From contig CACZAK010000010.1 of assembly GCA_902779075.1 (NCBI GenBank), positions 1-52,939 of the forward strand: a stretch of DNA of 52,939 bases. The letters run 5' to 3'. Shown one piece after another: positions 35,413 through 47,619 of this stretch (positions are counted from its first letter, which is position 1; each line of letters opens with the position of its first letter). Below the pieces are notes generated by a model. It did no database searches, had not been told where the DNA came from, and worked only from the letters and a program-made list of their open reading frames with translations. Origin of the DNA: an uncultured bacterium. Its GTDB lineage: Bacteria > Verrucomicrobiota > Kiritimatiellia > RFP12 > UBA1067. Made by a program: the position numbers and the translations under genes.

Positions 35413-36586
35413 CGCCGAATGATTCACGGTAGGCCGCTATCCTTTCGGGCGTTGATATGAACCTTGCGCCATGGAAACGCGCTTTTGCCGTCCCGTCCGG
35501 CTTACGTTCCAGTTCGGGCGTTTCGGCAAGGTCACCGCGTTCAACGAGCGCACGCAAGAGATCGTCCGCAAGGTTGCTTCCAACTGCCGCTTCCGGTCGC
35601 TTGGCAAGTTCGCTCTTGAATACCTGTTTGCCGAGCAGATTCCCGCCCGCCGCTTCCGCAACTGCAAGCGCGGCGGACTTAAAGGCCGCTTCCCTGTCCG
35701 CGTTTTTCTGCGCACGTTCGGCAGGGGTCATGCTTTGCCCAGACTTGCCGCGCCCTGATTTCACAGGAATGTGTGGGTCGAGGGTGAACGTCTGCGTTGT
35801 ACCGTCAAACAACGCCACGAACGGAGGGACGGGCGCGCGGTAGCGGTTTACCGTCTCAACGGTTACGGCGTTGTCCGCGTATGCGTTCGGCGTGAGCAGT
35901 ATCGTGCAATCATCGTCCGCGATTGCGGCATAACTGCCCGCGCTACGGTCGGCGGCGGACTTGCCGGAAACGTCCCCCTTCGGGTCATGCCCGACAAGAA
36001 GCACGGCGCACACGTCCGCAAGGGCGGCGCGGAAATCGAGCAGGGGGCGCAAGCCCGCAGCGGAGTTTTCGTCCTCTGTCCCCTGCATGAGTTTATAGCG
36101 GGGGTCGATGATTGCGAGATCTACGCCGTGTTCTCGGAGTTGCCGCGTGAGTGCGTTGTCTGTCACGGGGGTGCCGTCCGCGTCCACAAATGCGTCTCGG
36201 AGCATGTGTGCCCGTCCGCGGAGGTTGTAGACGAGGAAATATCCGCTTTCGGGCTTCACGCCGAGCGCGTCCGTCTGCGCCTTCATCCGCTCTTGAAATC
36301 CTGTGGGCAGAAGTTCAAGATTGAAGTATGCCACTCGACGCGGACGTTCCGGCGCAGGGAATCCAAGACACTTCACGCCACACGCAACGGACAAGCCGAA
36401 TTGCATCCCAAAGAATGTCTTTTTCGATTTTGACTTTCCGTAAAGCGCGCTCTGGGAGTTCTTCGCCATGAAGTCGGGTATTATCCAGTCGAACGGCGGC
36501 AGGGGCTTCGCGAGGAACGCCGCGCCGTCCACGGGTTCAATGGCGGGGGCGGCTGCCTTGTTCAATGATTTGACGAATGCTTTCAT
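35408..36586 (-). CDS. RecA-fold helicase-like ATPase (RepA/AAA_25 type)
   Basis: 392 aa. Walker A reads YGKSKSKKTFF, with lysine in place of the second glycine, as in related GPSK-x-(R/K)K(S/T) proteins. Walker B is 'VDLAIIDPRYKLM' and motif 3 is 'AVLLVGHDPKGD'. The N-terminal 'PPFDWIIPDFMAKNSQSALYG' is typical of element-borne RepA-like helicases. The C-terminal 110 residues (after 'GKSGQSMTPAERAQ') are a separate, probably winged-helix, region. It is expected to act as the replicative helicase partner of the primase. The start overlaps the stop of the 83-aa gene by four bases, so the two are translated together. Confidence 0.75.
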   Translation of the reverse strand: MKAFVKSLNKAAAPAIEPVDGAAFLAKPLPPFDWIIPDFMAKNSQSALYGKSKSKKTFFGMQFGLSVACGVKCLGFPAPERPRRVAYFNLELLPTGFQERMKAQTDALGVKPESGYFLVYNLRGRAHMLRDAFVDADGTPVTDNALTRQLREHGVDLAIIDPRYKLMQGTEDENSAAGLRPLLDFRAALADVCAVLLVGHDPKGDVSGKSAADRSAGSYAAIADDDCTILLTPNAYADNAVTVETVNRYRAPVPPFVALFDGTTQTFTLDPHIPVKSGRGKSGQSMTPAERAQKNADREAAFKSAALAVAEAAGGNLLGKQVFKSELAKRPEAAVGSNLADDLLRALVERGDLAETPELERKPDGTAKARFHGARFISTPERIAAYRESFGV

Positions 36587-36834
36587 CGCCCATCTCCCTC
36601 GGTCGGTGAGACGTCAACGCCGTACAGGTAGTACATGAGCGCGCCGTAGCTTTCGCAAACGTACATGGCCCCCCTATGCGTTATCACGTTCGCGCCGTTG
36701 CCGTCACTTGACGGTTTTACTACGATAATGTCCGTTCGTGGAATTCGCACACGTCTCGTAAGGTACACATACTCGTCGTCGATCTCACCGTATGCCGTCC
36801 CGCCCATGTGATGTCGTGATTGCAGGTTGTTCAT
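36583..36834 (-). CDS. Small hypothetical protein of the element
   Basis: 83 aa. GGAG lies seven bases before the ATG. It is acidic and beta-rich by composition ('DDEYVYLTRRVRIPRTDIIVVKPS'), with no signal or membrane segment. ATGA overlap with the downstream ATPase gene supports translation. The function is unknown; an accessory replication protein is a guess from position. Confidence 0.6.
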   Translation of the reverse strand: MNNLQSRHHMGGTAYGEIDDEYVYLTRRVRIPRTDIIVVKPSSDGNGANVITHRGAMYVCESYGALMYYLYGVDVSPTEGDGR

Positions 36835-36882
36835 GTAAATTCTCCGTAATGGTTCTAGTTACGTTTTCGGCCTTGTTGGTTG

Positions 36883-37200
36883 TCATCCTCGTAGCCCCTC
36901 CCCTGAAAGAAGAGCCGTGACGCTTGCGCCTGCGTATGCCTGAGCGCGTTTTCTTCCCTCCCCAGAATAGATCGGTACGAGCAGGCCGCGACGAGCATAG
37001 GCCGTGACACTCTTACAGCTTACGCCCAGAAGCGCGGCCACTTGTGCGCGGGTGTAGGCGCGTGGCGGCGGTTCGCCCTGCATCTCGTGAATTCCCTTAC
37101 CGTTGAGTTCGGCAAGCGCGGCCTTCACCTGCGCAGCGTTGATAGACGGGTCGGTGGCGCATAGCGCCCGCACCGCTTCCATTATTGACTTGAGTGCCAT
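36883..37200 (-). CDS. Helix-turn-helix protein (MerR/excisionase-like)
   Basis: 105 aa. AAAGGAAG lies about seven bases before the ATG. Residues 45-90 fit a MerR-type helix-turn-helix: 'YTRAQVAALLGVSCKSVTAYARRGLLVPIYSGEGRKRAQAY'. The N-terminal 40 residues are helical ('AAQVKAALAELNGKG'). It may be the element's excisionase or replication regulator. It lies 48 bp upstream of the 83-aa gene on the same strand. Confidence 0.65.
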   Translation of the reverse strand: MALKSIMEAVRALCATDPSINAAQVKAALAELNGKGIHEMQGEPPPRAYTRAQVAALLGVSCKSVTAYARRGLLVPIYSGEGRKRAQAYAGASVTALLSGEGLRG

Positions 37201-37319
37201 GGAGCACTTCCTTTCTGTAGTCTTGATGTCCCTTGCCGTAGGCGTTGTGCCTTCCGCGCTGGTTGACGGCGCATATTAAATCACACCAAGAGATATCAAG
37301 CAATTTTCATCGCACGAAG

Positions 37320-37423
37320 TGCCGAAATCTGCCGAAAACTAATCACCTAAAATACAATAAATCCCGCATGTTTGCTATGCGGGATCGCTTGAAAAATTAT
37401 TTGATTTGCCGAAATCTGCCGAA
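37320..37423. repeat. TGCCGAA direct repeats around a 9-bp hairpin
   Basis: TGCCGAAATCTGCCGAA occurs at 37320-37336 and 37407-37423, giving four TGCCGAA units; another TGCCGAA lies near 37457. Between the pairs is a perfect hairpin, ATCCCGCAT (37361-37369) with ATGCGGGAT (37377-37385). It could be a terminator for the 343-aa gene, an operator, or part of an origin. Confidence 0.5.
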
Positions 37424-37427
37424 GTCT

Positions 37428-38459
37428 TTAGCCTTTGTTTTTGTGCGCGACTATGTATGCCGAAAGATACTTGCCCCATGTCTCTATTGCTTTTTCTCTG
37501 TCTTGCGATTTCACTTGTTCGCGTCCCCCGTCCTTGCCTTTTAATTTACCATGCAAAATTCGTGCTGTATAATTTGTGTCTTCGTTCACCATCTTACTTA
37601 TCACTTCTGCAAGGGAATAGTTTTCGTATGCGTCACTCTCATATCTGCGCTTTGCCTCTTCAAGTACTTTCAGGGCTTCTTTATCTTTTGGGTATCGTGG
37701 ACTACGTTTCTTCTTTTGTTCTGGTTGAGGTTGGAATGTCCCTTCTTCAGTCTGATTGATTTTCTCTGTCGCCTGTCTGTCAAGCGAGAATGCTCGGCGC
37801 ATGGCAACGCGGAATTCATCGGGTGTAATCTTCCGTTCAAGGAACAATCGTTTGGCGTCCGTGTCAATGTCGCCCGTGAGTTCTATTATGCAGAAGTCTT
37901 TATACGCCTTCTCTAGTTTCGTCGCAGTTTCTATGCACCCTAGTGCCTTTGCCTGTGTGATTTTCTCCTGTTCCAGTTTGTACACGGCAAGCAGAAAACG
38001 GACAAACTCCTTTGCTGTATTTTTCACCCGCTCCACTGCATCTTGATGTGGCCATGCCGCTTTTAACTTTTCAAGTTTTGAGAACACTTTATCGGCTATC
38101 TCAAACAGCGTTAGGCGTTTTGTAAGGACATTCTCAAAAATCGGAATGTTGCCGAGGCTTGTACCATCTTCATCCTCCACATCTAACACATGAGGGATCG
38201 TTATTTCTTCTAGTTTAGGTAGATTGATTCCCTTTGTCGCATCAGATATTGTACGCTGTGCAGAACTCAATATTTCAAAAGGGTTCGATATTTCGATGCA
38301 ATCCAGATAGTCATTTATGCTCATGCCTAGACGTTCCTCTGGATTGGCAAAATACCGCTGCACGCCTGCGCTTTGCGCGGGGGCGCACCACTTAAGCCAC
38401 GGATCAGATTGCGGTTTTGAGGCTACCTTGCCTTGGGATTTCTGTTTCTTGTGAGACAT
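37428..38459 (-). CDS. Hypothetical element protein, 343 aa
   Basis: The ATG at 38459 has a GGGGGA ribosome site in the end of the 43-aa gene. It is soluble and mostly helical, with no signal or membrane segment. A central charged region reads 'IADKVFSKLEKLKAAWPHQDAVERVKNTAKEFVRFLLAVYKLEQEK' in part. A basic linker (KKKRSPRYPKDKEALKVLEE) precedes a C-terminal helix-rich region. Base composition is lower in GC than the flanking integrase and regulator genes. I do not recognise it. Its position between regulator and replication genes suits a DNA-binding or regulatory accessory role, which is inference. Confidence 0.65.
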   Translation of the reverse strand: MSHKKQKSQGKVASKPQSDPWLKWCAPAQSAGVQRYFANPEERLGMSINDYLDCIEISNPFEILSSAQRTISDATKGINLPKLEEITIPHVLDVEDEDGTSLGNIPIFENVLTKRLTLFEIADKVFSKLEKLKAAWPHQDAVERVKNTAKEFVRFLLAVYKLEQEKITQAKALGCIETATKLEKAYKDFCIIELTGDIDTDAKRLFLERKITPDEFRVAMRRAFSLDRQATEKINQTEEGTFQPQPEQKKKRSPRYPKDKEALKVLEEAKRRYESDAYENYSLAEVISKMVNEDTNYTARILHGKLKGKDGGREQVKSQDREKAIETWGKYLSAYIVAHKNKG

Positions 38460-38462
38460 GGT

Positions 38463-38594
38463 TTATTCCCCCTTCGTCTTAGCGTTGTAGAGTTTAAAGA
38501 GGTGGGCGACGATTTCGGGTTCGGGCGTGTCGGGCGCAAGGCCGTAGGCGGCAAGCACCGCTTTGTAGTTGAGAATCTTGTGCCATGATTTCAT
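38463..38594 (-). CDS. 43-aa small protein, coupled to the AlbA_2-type gene
   Basis: The ORF runs from ATG 38594 to TAA at 38463 and overlaps the stop of the upstream gene as ATGA. It reads MKSWHKILNYKAVLAAYGLA and ends ...LFKLYNAKTKGE. The next gene begins three bases later, and its ribosome site is inside this ORF's end, so the three genes look translationally linked. Its function is unknown. Confidence 0.55.
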   Translation of the reverse strand: MKSWHKILNYKAVLAAYGLAPDTPEPEIVAHLFKLYNAKTKGE

Positions 38595-40012
38595 GCTCGG
38601 TCCTCGTGGCGTGCGGCGAGAGCCGCTAGGCCTTTTGCGGTGAGGCGGTACTTTTGCGTGGGTGAGCGCGGCGAATCGGGCTGCGACATTTCAATCAGTC
38701 CAAGCCGGATGGCAGGGCGCAGATAATCCTCGGTAAACGTTACCCTGTCTTTGAGAGCCAAGGCTTCCATTATGGCAGACCTTGCCATGTTACCTTTGAT
38801 TACTGAAAGCAATCTATTTACTTGTAGGGTTACTTGTAGGCTACTTGTAGGGTTACTTATAGGGTTCGTGGTTACTGGGGGTGTTACTTGTACGGTTACT
38901 TGTTCGGTGGTGACGGCTTGACCCTCCCTGTCCTTGGTGTAGTAGGGTACGGTCATGCGGATGAAGTTGTCGAGGAAAATGAAGTTTTCGCGCCCGTATT
39001 TCGTCATGATGTAGCCCATGCCGGAACCGAGTGCTTCCACCAGTTCGAGGTCGCGGAAGATGCGCATGAGTTCCTTGTTGCGTGGGATCGAGACGCCTTC
39101 GAAGAAATCCTCCCGTGTCAATCCCTCCGGCAGCCTCCCGAACGAGGTTATCTCCAAACGGTCGGAGAAAAGCTCCACCTTGGGCGGCACTTCGCGGGTG
39201 TAGTCATTGTGGACGATTGCGTTGATGACGGCTTCGCGTATGGCCTTCTCGTCCCAGAGCGGCGTGTCGATGCGTTCGAGGGCGGTCTTGCGTGTCCGCA
39301 CGGTGTTCTCCACCTTCAGCCGTTCGATGACGCGCTTGGTGGCGGTGACGAGGGAGGTCATGCCGTATTCGTTGTTGGCCACGAGTTCTACGCGGTCTGT
39401 CCCTGCGTACTTGGCGACCTTGATGGAGTTGGCGTTCTCGTCAGCGAGAAGATACGCGGCGTAGTTGTAGGCTCCGTCGTCCGTAAGAAGTTCCAGCGTC
39501 CGGGCAAAGTTGTCTGTGAGTTTGAATCCGTGCTCCTGGTAGTAGATGCGCAGTTGTTCAAATGTCAGGTCTTGGCGGACGGAGCGGATGCGCCCGATGG
39601 AGTTGCGGACGCGGCGGGCGAATAGGTCTTCGATCATCGCCTCCGGCATTGGTTCACAAGCCGTGCCGATGCGGATGAAACATCCTTTCGGTGTCATGCC
39701 GTAGCGTTTGAGGTAGTATGGCTTCTCGCTGCCACCGGCGAAAAACACCTTGATGACCTTCACGCCTTCGACTACTTCGACCACTACATCAAAAAGGCCC
39801 ATGACTGACGGGAGGATGTTGTTGCGTAGCCTGTCCTTGATCTTGAGAATGTCGCCGTCCGTGTCCGTCACGCCGACGGGATTGCCCGCCTTGTCTATGC
39901 CGAAATAGAGGATTCCGCCCTCGCGCCGGTTGAGGAACGCGACGGCTTCCTCTTCGAGGTCGATGTCGGGCGAGAGTTCGCGTTTGAATTCGATGCGGTC
40001 TGTCTCTATCAT
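38591..40012 (-). CDS. AlbA_2 (Schlafen-like) ATP-binding transcriptional regulator
   Basis: 473 aa from the ATG at 40012, with AAGGAGG seven bases upstream; a longer reading to 40060 would overlap the integrase and lacks such a site. The N-terminal AlbA_2 domain is clear: 'ETDRIEFKRELSPDIDLEEEAVAFLN', 'GGILYFGIDKAGNPVGV', 'GCFIRIGT'. The middle matches the ATP-binding HATPase_c_4 region ('AIREAVINAIVHNDYT', 'ELFSDRLEITSFGRLP', 'LVEALGSGMGYI'). A V/T/Q-rich linker leads to a C-terminal winged helix ('YRLTAKGLAALAA'). Such proteins regulate transcription and some are linked to defence. It lies directly downstream of the integrase gene. Confidence 0.85.
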   Translation of the reverse strand: MIETDRIEFKRELSPDIDLEEEAVAFLNRREGGILYFGIDKAGNPVGVTDTDGDILKIKDRLRNNILPSVMGLFDVVVEVVEGVKVIKVFFAGGSEKPYYLKRYGMTPKGCFIRIGTACEPMPEAMIEDLFARRVRNSIGRIRSVRQDLTFEQLRIYYQEHGFKLTDNFARTLELLTDDGAYNYAAYLLADENANSIKVAKYAGTDRVELVANNEYGMTSLVTATKRVIERLKVENTVRTRKTALERIDTPLWDEKAIREAVINAIVHNDYTREVPPKVELFSDRLEITSFGRLPEGLTREDFFEGVSIPRNKELMRIFRDLELVEALGSGMGYIMTKYGRENFIFLDNFIRMTVPYYTKDREGQAVTTEQVTVQVTPPVTTNPISNPTSSLQVTLQVNRLLSVIKGNMARSAIMEALALKDRVTFTEDYLRPAIRLGLIEMSQPDSPRSPTQKYRLTAKGLAALAARHEDRA

Positions 40013-40038
40013 GGTACGTCCTCCTTCGGGCAAAGCCA

Positions 40039-41511
40039 TTATTGTTGTTGCGTCATCCATCGTTTCGCCTTCTTGCGTCCGTCTGGCGACAACGCTTCAA
40101 AAGCCGCCTTAAACGCCTCCAGACGCGCCGCCGCGTCCGTGGGCGTCGTCGCACCGTCCGCGCCGTCCGTGTGCCCTGCGGGGCTTGTGGGCGTGTCCGC
40201 GTCGATGGCCTGCCCGTCCGTCAAGTCGGGAAGGGCGAGGACGCGGCTTGAATCGTCGTGCGTATAGTGGGCGGTCATGGCCGCCGTGCGGTGTCCGGCT
40301 AGACGCTGGCGCTCCGCGATGGTCGCGCCGAGCCGTTCAAGTTGCGTGACGAATGTGTGCCGCAGACTGTGAAAGCCGCAGTCGGGACGGGCGCGCGTGT
40401 CGCCTTCCGCCTTGTACGAGGTCTTGATTCCTGCGGCGTTGAACACTTCCGCGATCATGCGCACCAGTTTCACGCGCCCCGTCGTGCCGCCGTTGTACAG
40501 AGCGGCGGTGTCGGGGAGAAGGTAGCCTTTGCGCTCATCCGTTGGGACGGCCTCTTCGATGATTCGCGCGAGGGCGGGATTTATCCGCGTCTCCGTCTGC
40601 GTGTCCGTCTTGTTGGAGTAGCGGGTAATGATGCCGTTCACGCGGTCGATGTTCGCCCATTCCAGCGTCGCGCAGTCGCCCAGCCGCAAGCCCGTGTAGA
40701 AGCCGAGCGCAAGCAGTACGCGCATTTCGCCCTGCGCGGTCTTGAATATCGCCGCCACTTCTTCAAGGTTCAAGTCGCGGCGACGGTGGGGCTTGTCGCC
40801 CTTGCACAACTTGATGCGCTCTATGCCCGTTTTCGTCCGCTTGTCCCATGAGAAGGGATTTGCACCGAGCCGTGCGTCGGGATAGACGGCCTTCCCGTCC
40901 GCATCCCGCGCGGCCAGCGACGCCCAAATGAGTGCAAGGGCATTGAAGTGGCGGTTGAAGGTCGTGCCGCGAACGCGGGCGACGAGGTGAGCGGCGTACT
41001 CCCGCGCCGTCCGCGAGTCCACGCGGCGCAGTTCCTTGATTTCGGGGTGGTTGGTCTTGAGCCATTCCGTGAAGATGCCGTACCATTGACCGTAGTTGCG
41101 TTGCGTCGCGGGGTCGCGCTTCTGGCTTTCCGTGGCCGCATCGAAAGCGTCCCATGCTTCCGTGAGCGTGTACGAGGGTTGCGCGTCCTCCCACGCCCGA
41201 AGTTCCGCCGCCACGCCGTCCAGCGCGTCCAGATTGCGCCGGATTTCCTTCTCGCGGGTAATGAGTGCGTTCCCTTCCGTGAGTTTGCGCAACTCTTCCC
41301 GCGCATCGTCGATGCCGCTTGCGTCGATCATCTGCGATTTGCGGATGCGCCGCCCCTGCGCGTCATAGATGTACCAGCGGGCAAGCCACTTGTTGCCGCG
41401 CTTCTCCAGCGTCCCCGTGTTGTTGGCGCGTCGGCGTCCACTTGCGCCGTTTGCCCTGCCGGAGTCTCCGGCCTTTCGTCCCCCCTTGCGGGTTGTGTCT
41501 TTCTTCCTCAT
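40039..41511 (-). CDS. int: Tyrosine recombinase (integrase)
   Basis: 490 aa from ATG 41511, with AAGAAGG eight bases upstream; a GTG at 41520 is less well placed. A basic N-terminal tail and arm-binding region ('NTGTLEKRGNKWLARWYIYD') precede a core-binding domain. The catalytic domain shows R in TGLRLGD, H-x-x-R in HSLRHTFVTQ, H in LAGHRTAAMTAHYTH, and the nucleophile Tyr in that same segment. The C-terminal 50 residues are a low-complexity T/A/D-rich extension. It should integrate and excise the element at tRNA-Asn and lies 180 bp inside attR. Confidence 0.93.
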   Translation of the reverse strand: MRKKDTTRKGGRKAGDSGRANGASGRRRANNTGTLEKRGNKWLARWYIYDAQGRRIRKSQMIDASGIDDAREELRKLTEGNALITREKEIRRNLDALDGVAAELRAWEDAQPSYTLTEAWDAFDAATESQKRDPATQRNYGQWYGIFTEWLKTNHPEIKELRRVDSRTAREYAAHLVARVRGTTFNRHFNALALIWASLAARDADGKAVYPDARLGANPFSWDKRTKTGIERIKLCKGDKPHRRRDLNLEEVAAIFKTAQGEMRVLLALGFYTGLRLGDCATLEWANIDRVNGIITRYSNKTDTQTETRINPALARIIEEAVPTDERKGYLLPDTAALYNGGTTGRVKLVRMIAEVFNAAGIKTSYKAEGDTRARPDCGFHSLRHTFVTQLERLGATIAERQRLAGHRTAAMTAHYTHDDSSRVLALPDLTDGQAIDADTPTSPAGHTDGADGATTPTDAAARLEAFKAAFEALSPDGRKKAKRWMTQQQ

Positions 41512-41630
41512 GTCAGCCACCTTCTTACTTGTGGTTTCGCGGCAAGATAGGCGGCCTTTCCACGCGGAGACTTCGCCTATTGTGCCTTGAACGCCGCTAT
41601 GATACCATAATCGGGGTGAATTGGCAAGGG

Positions 41631-41648
41631 TAATCCACCATTAGCCAC
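41631..41648 (+). repeat. Putative integrase arm-type site, right end
   Basis: TAATCCACCATTAGCCAC, identical and in the same orientation to 31762-31779, 40 bp inside the right core repeat. Confidence 0.5.
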
Positions 41649-41687
41649 TAAATAATCATAATCACCAATAAAAACGGGGTTTGATAA

Positions 41688-41743
41688 TTGACTGTTAATC
41701 AATTGGTCGCTGGTTCGAATCCAGCCGCCCGAGCCATTAAAAA
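41688..41743 (+). repeat. attR: duplicate of the tRNA-Asn 3' end
   Basis: 56 bp are identical to 31608-31663. The 5' half of a tRNA is missing upstream (the preceding sequence is unrelated), so this is a remnant created by integration and not a second tRNA. Confidence 0.93.
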
Positions 41744-41784
41744 GTGCGTTTGAGCCAATAAAATCAAGGTTCAGACGCATTTTT
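41742..41784 (+). terminator. Original tRNA terminator, now beside attR
   Basis: GTGCGTTTGAGCC pairs with GGTTCAGACGCAT through ten Watson-Crick and three G-T pairs, then TTTT. It is homologous to the left copy but diverged. Confidence 0.7.
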
Positions 41785-42054
41785 CATGCCCGGAAATCGT
41801 TAAGACTTTCGTACAAAACTCTTTCGGCGAATGCTAGCTGCGGGAATATTACATTTTGACGTTGGAACGGTGGTGCGAGCCGTCCTCGGCGAGCCGCTAA
41901 CGATCCCCTGGTGGAGGTCCACGCGTACCTCGACACGCAAGTTGACAAGGTATACGGTCTTTCGCCGTGATTCCGCGCCGTAATCTCACCAAGAGACGCA
42001 AATATAAGGCTAGCCCGAACCATGATATTTTCATGCGGCGCGGCGGCGGAGCGG

Positions 42055-42154
42055 GGCGGAGGTTCGCTCCGGGAATGCGGGCTGCGTTTCGCGGGCGCGC
42101 GGCTCAGCGCGCCCGCGAAACGCAGACTAAGGGGCCCGGAGTGAAGCCTCCGCC
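42055..42154. repeat. 100-nt near-perfect hairpin
   Basis: The inner stem is CTGCGTTTCGCGGGCGCGC (42082-42100) with its exact complement at 42107-42125 on a six-base loop. The outer arms GGCGGAGG and TCCGGG (42055-42073) pair with CCCGGA and CCTCCGCC (42135-42154). No gene is present. The 270 bp before it (41785-42054) show nothing identifiable. Confidence 0.8.
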
Positions 42155-42334
42155 ACGGCCGCGGCTATGGCCTCACGGGGGCTCGTAAAAAATCGGGGTA
42201 AGCGTGATATAAGAATTTTCAACTGTCGCCGGTTTCTCACTTTGCCGCTTGGAGAAAACCGGTCAGACCTGTTAGTGCGCTGTCCGTCACCAGACCGGTA
42301 TGTATAGGTGAATTTCATTTGTTTGCATTCCCCA

Positions 42335-42363
42335 TTGCGCCACGCACGACGATGTGGTACACT
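42335..42363 (+). promoter_or_regulatory. Orphan promoter in the repeat-rich region
   Basis: TTGCGC (42335-42340), 17 bp, TACACT (42358-42363) with TGTGG in the extended -10 position. A 5' hairpin (AACCTTT with AAGGGTT) begins about 8 bp later. No + strand gene follows before the convergent gltB, so any product would be a small RNA. Confidence 0.5.
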
Positions 42364-42479
42364 AATCGGCAAACCTTTCAAAGGGTTGATATCCACCCGT
42401 GATGCTCTGCCGAGGCGGCGGAAGGCGGCGTTCTTCTCGCCCCAGACATCGGGCGACTTCTCGTTTTCAAGTTAGCGGT

Positions 42480-42654
42480 GAGTGTGTCATTTTGACACAC
42501 TTGCCTCGTGGAAAAAGGCCGGTTTGGAGCGGAATTTGCTTTGGTGTGCAGCGGAGCATGAAATGGTGCGCAGCAAAGCATCAAATGGTGCGCACCAAAA
42601 CCTTCGACGGTGCGCAGCATTGAAGTGTGCCAACTGTGTCAAAATGACACACTC
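42480..42654. repeat. 20-bp inverted repeat enclosing four 22-bp tandem units
   Basis: GAGTGTGTCATTTTGACACA (42480-42499) and its exact reverse complement (42635-42654); each arm is itself a small hairpin. Between them are four contiguous 22-bp units starting GGTGTGCAG or GGTGCGCA at 42543, 42565, 42587 and 42609. Confidence 0.8.
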
Positions 42655-42906
42655 ATAGTAGGGGCGTTATACCCCAAGGTGCATGGGACCAACCGTACAT
42701 GTCAATGCGCTCGGGGAGCGTGGAATATAAGGACGCGCGCGCGCGTACTTTATATATAGGGCAACCGTCGCGCCCGCATTCGCGACATGGACGTTTACAT
42801 GTGCAAGAGTGTAAAAGTTATTTTGGGACAACTCCTTAGGGAGGGTGAGTCGGAGTAATGGCTTTAGGAATCGTCTTTGGAAGACTTCGCTAGTAAAAGG
42901 AGTTTT

Positions 42907-42950
42907 GGTGTACAGTAAAGCATCAAGTGGTACGTACACCAATTTGTAAG
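42907..42950. repeat. Two diverged 22-bp units near the gltB 3' end
   Basis: GGTGTACAGTAAAGCATCAA at 42907 and GGTACGTACACCAATTTG at 42929 match the second and third units of the 42543 array apart from scattered transitions, and keep the 22-bp period. Confidence 0.6.
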
Positions 42951-42963
42951 AAGGCGCTCGCGC

Positions 42964-47607
<4,644 letters not shown>

Positions 47608-47619
47608 GGCCGTATGCCT

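Larger units (their letters stand above)
31608..41743. mobile_element. 10.1-kb integrative element in tRNA-Asn with its own primase/helicase
   Basis: Bounded by 56-bp direct repeats of the tRNA 3' end. A tyrosine integrase lies at the right end. The minus-strand genes run from integrase to primase and include an AlbA_2 regulator, three proteins of unknown function, an HTH protein and a RecA-fold ATPase. The left end carries putative structured RNAs and two zinc-ribbon membrane proteins of much lower GC. I saw no phage structural, packaging, relaxase or secretion gene. It resembles phage satellites or integrative plasmids in content. Confidence 0.88.

Noticed and set aside
35408..36586. Walker A substitution as evidence of an inactive ATPase
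   Set aside because: Lysine or arginine at that glycine is, as I recall, normal in this element-borne subfamily, and Walker B and motif 3 are intact.
41688..41762. Second tRNA-Asn
   Set aside because: Only the 3' part from the anticodon stem is present; the upstream sequence cannot form the D arm or the acceptor 5' strand.
42480..42654. Possible CRISPR array
   Set aside because: The 22-bp units are contiguous with no spacers, and no cas gene is present.
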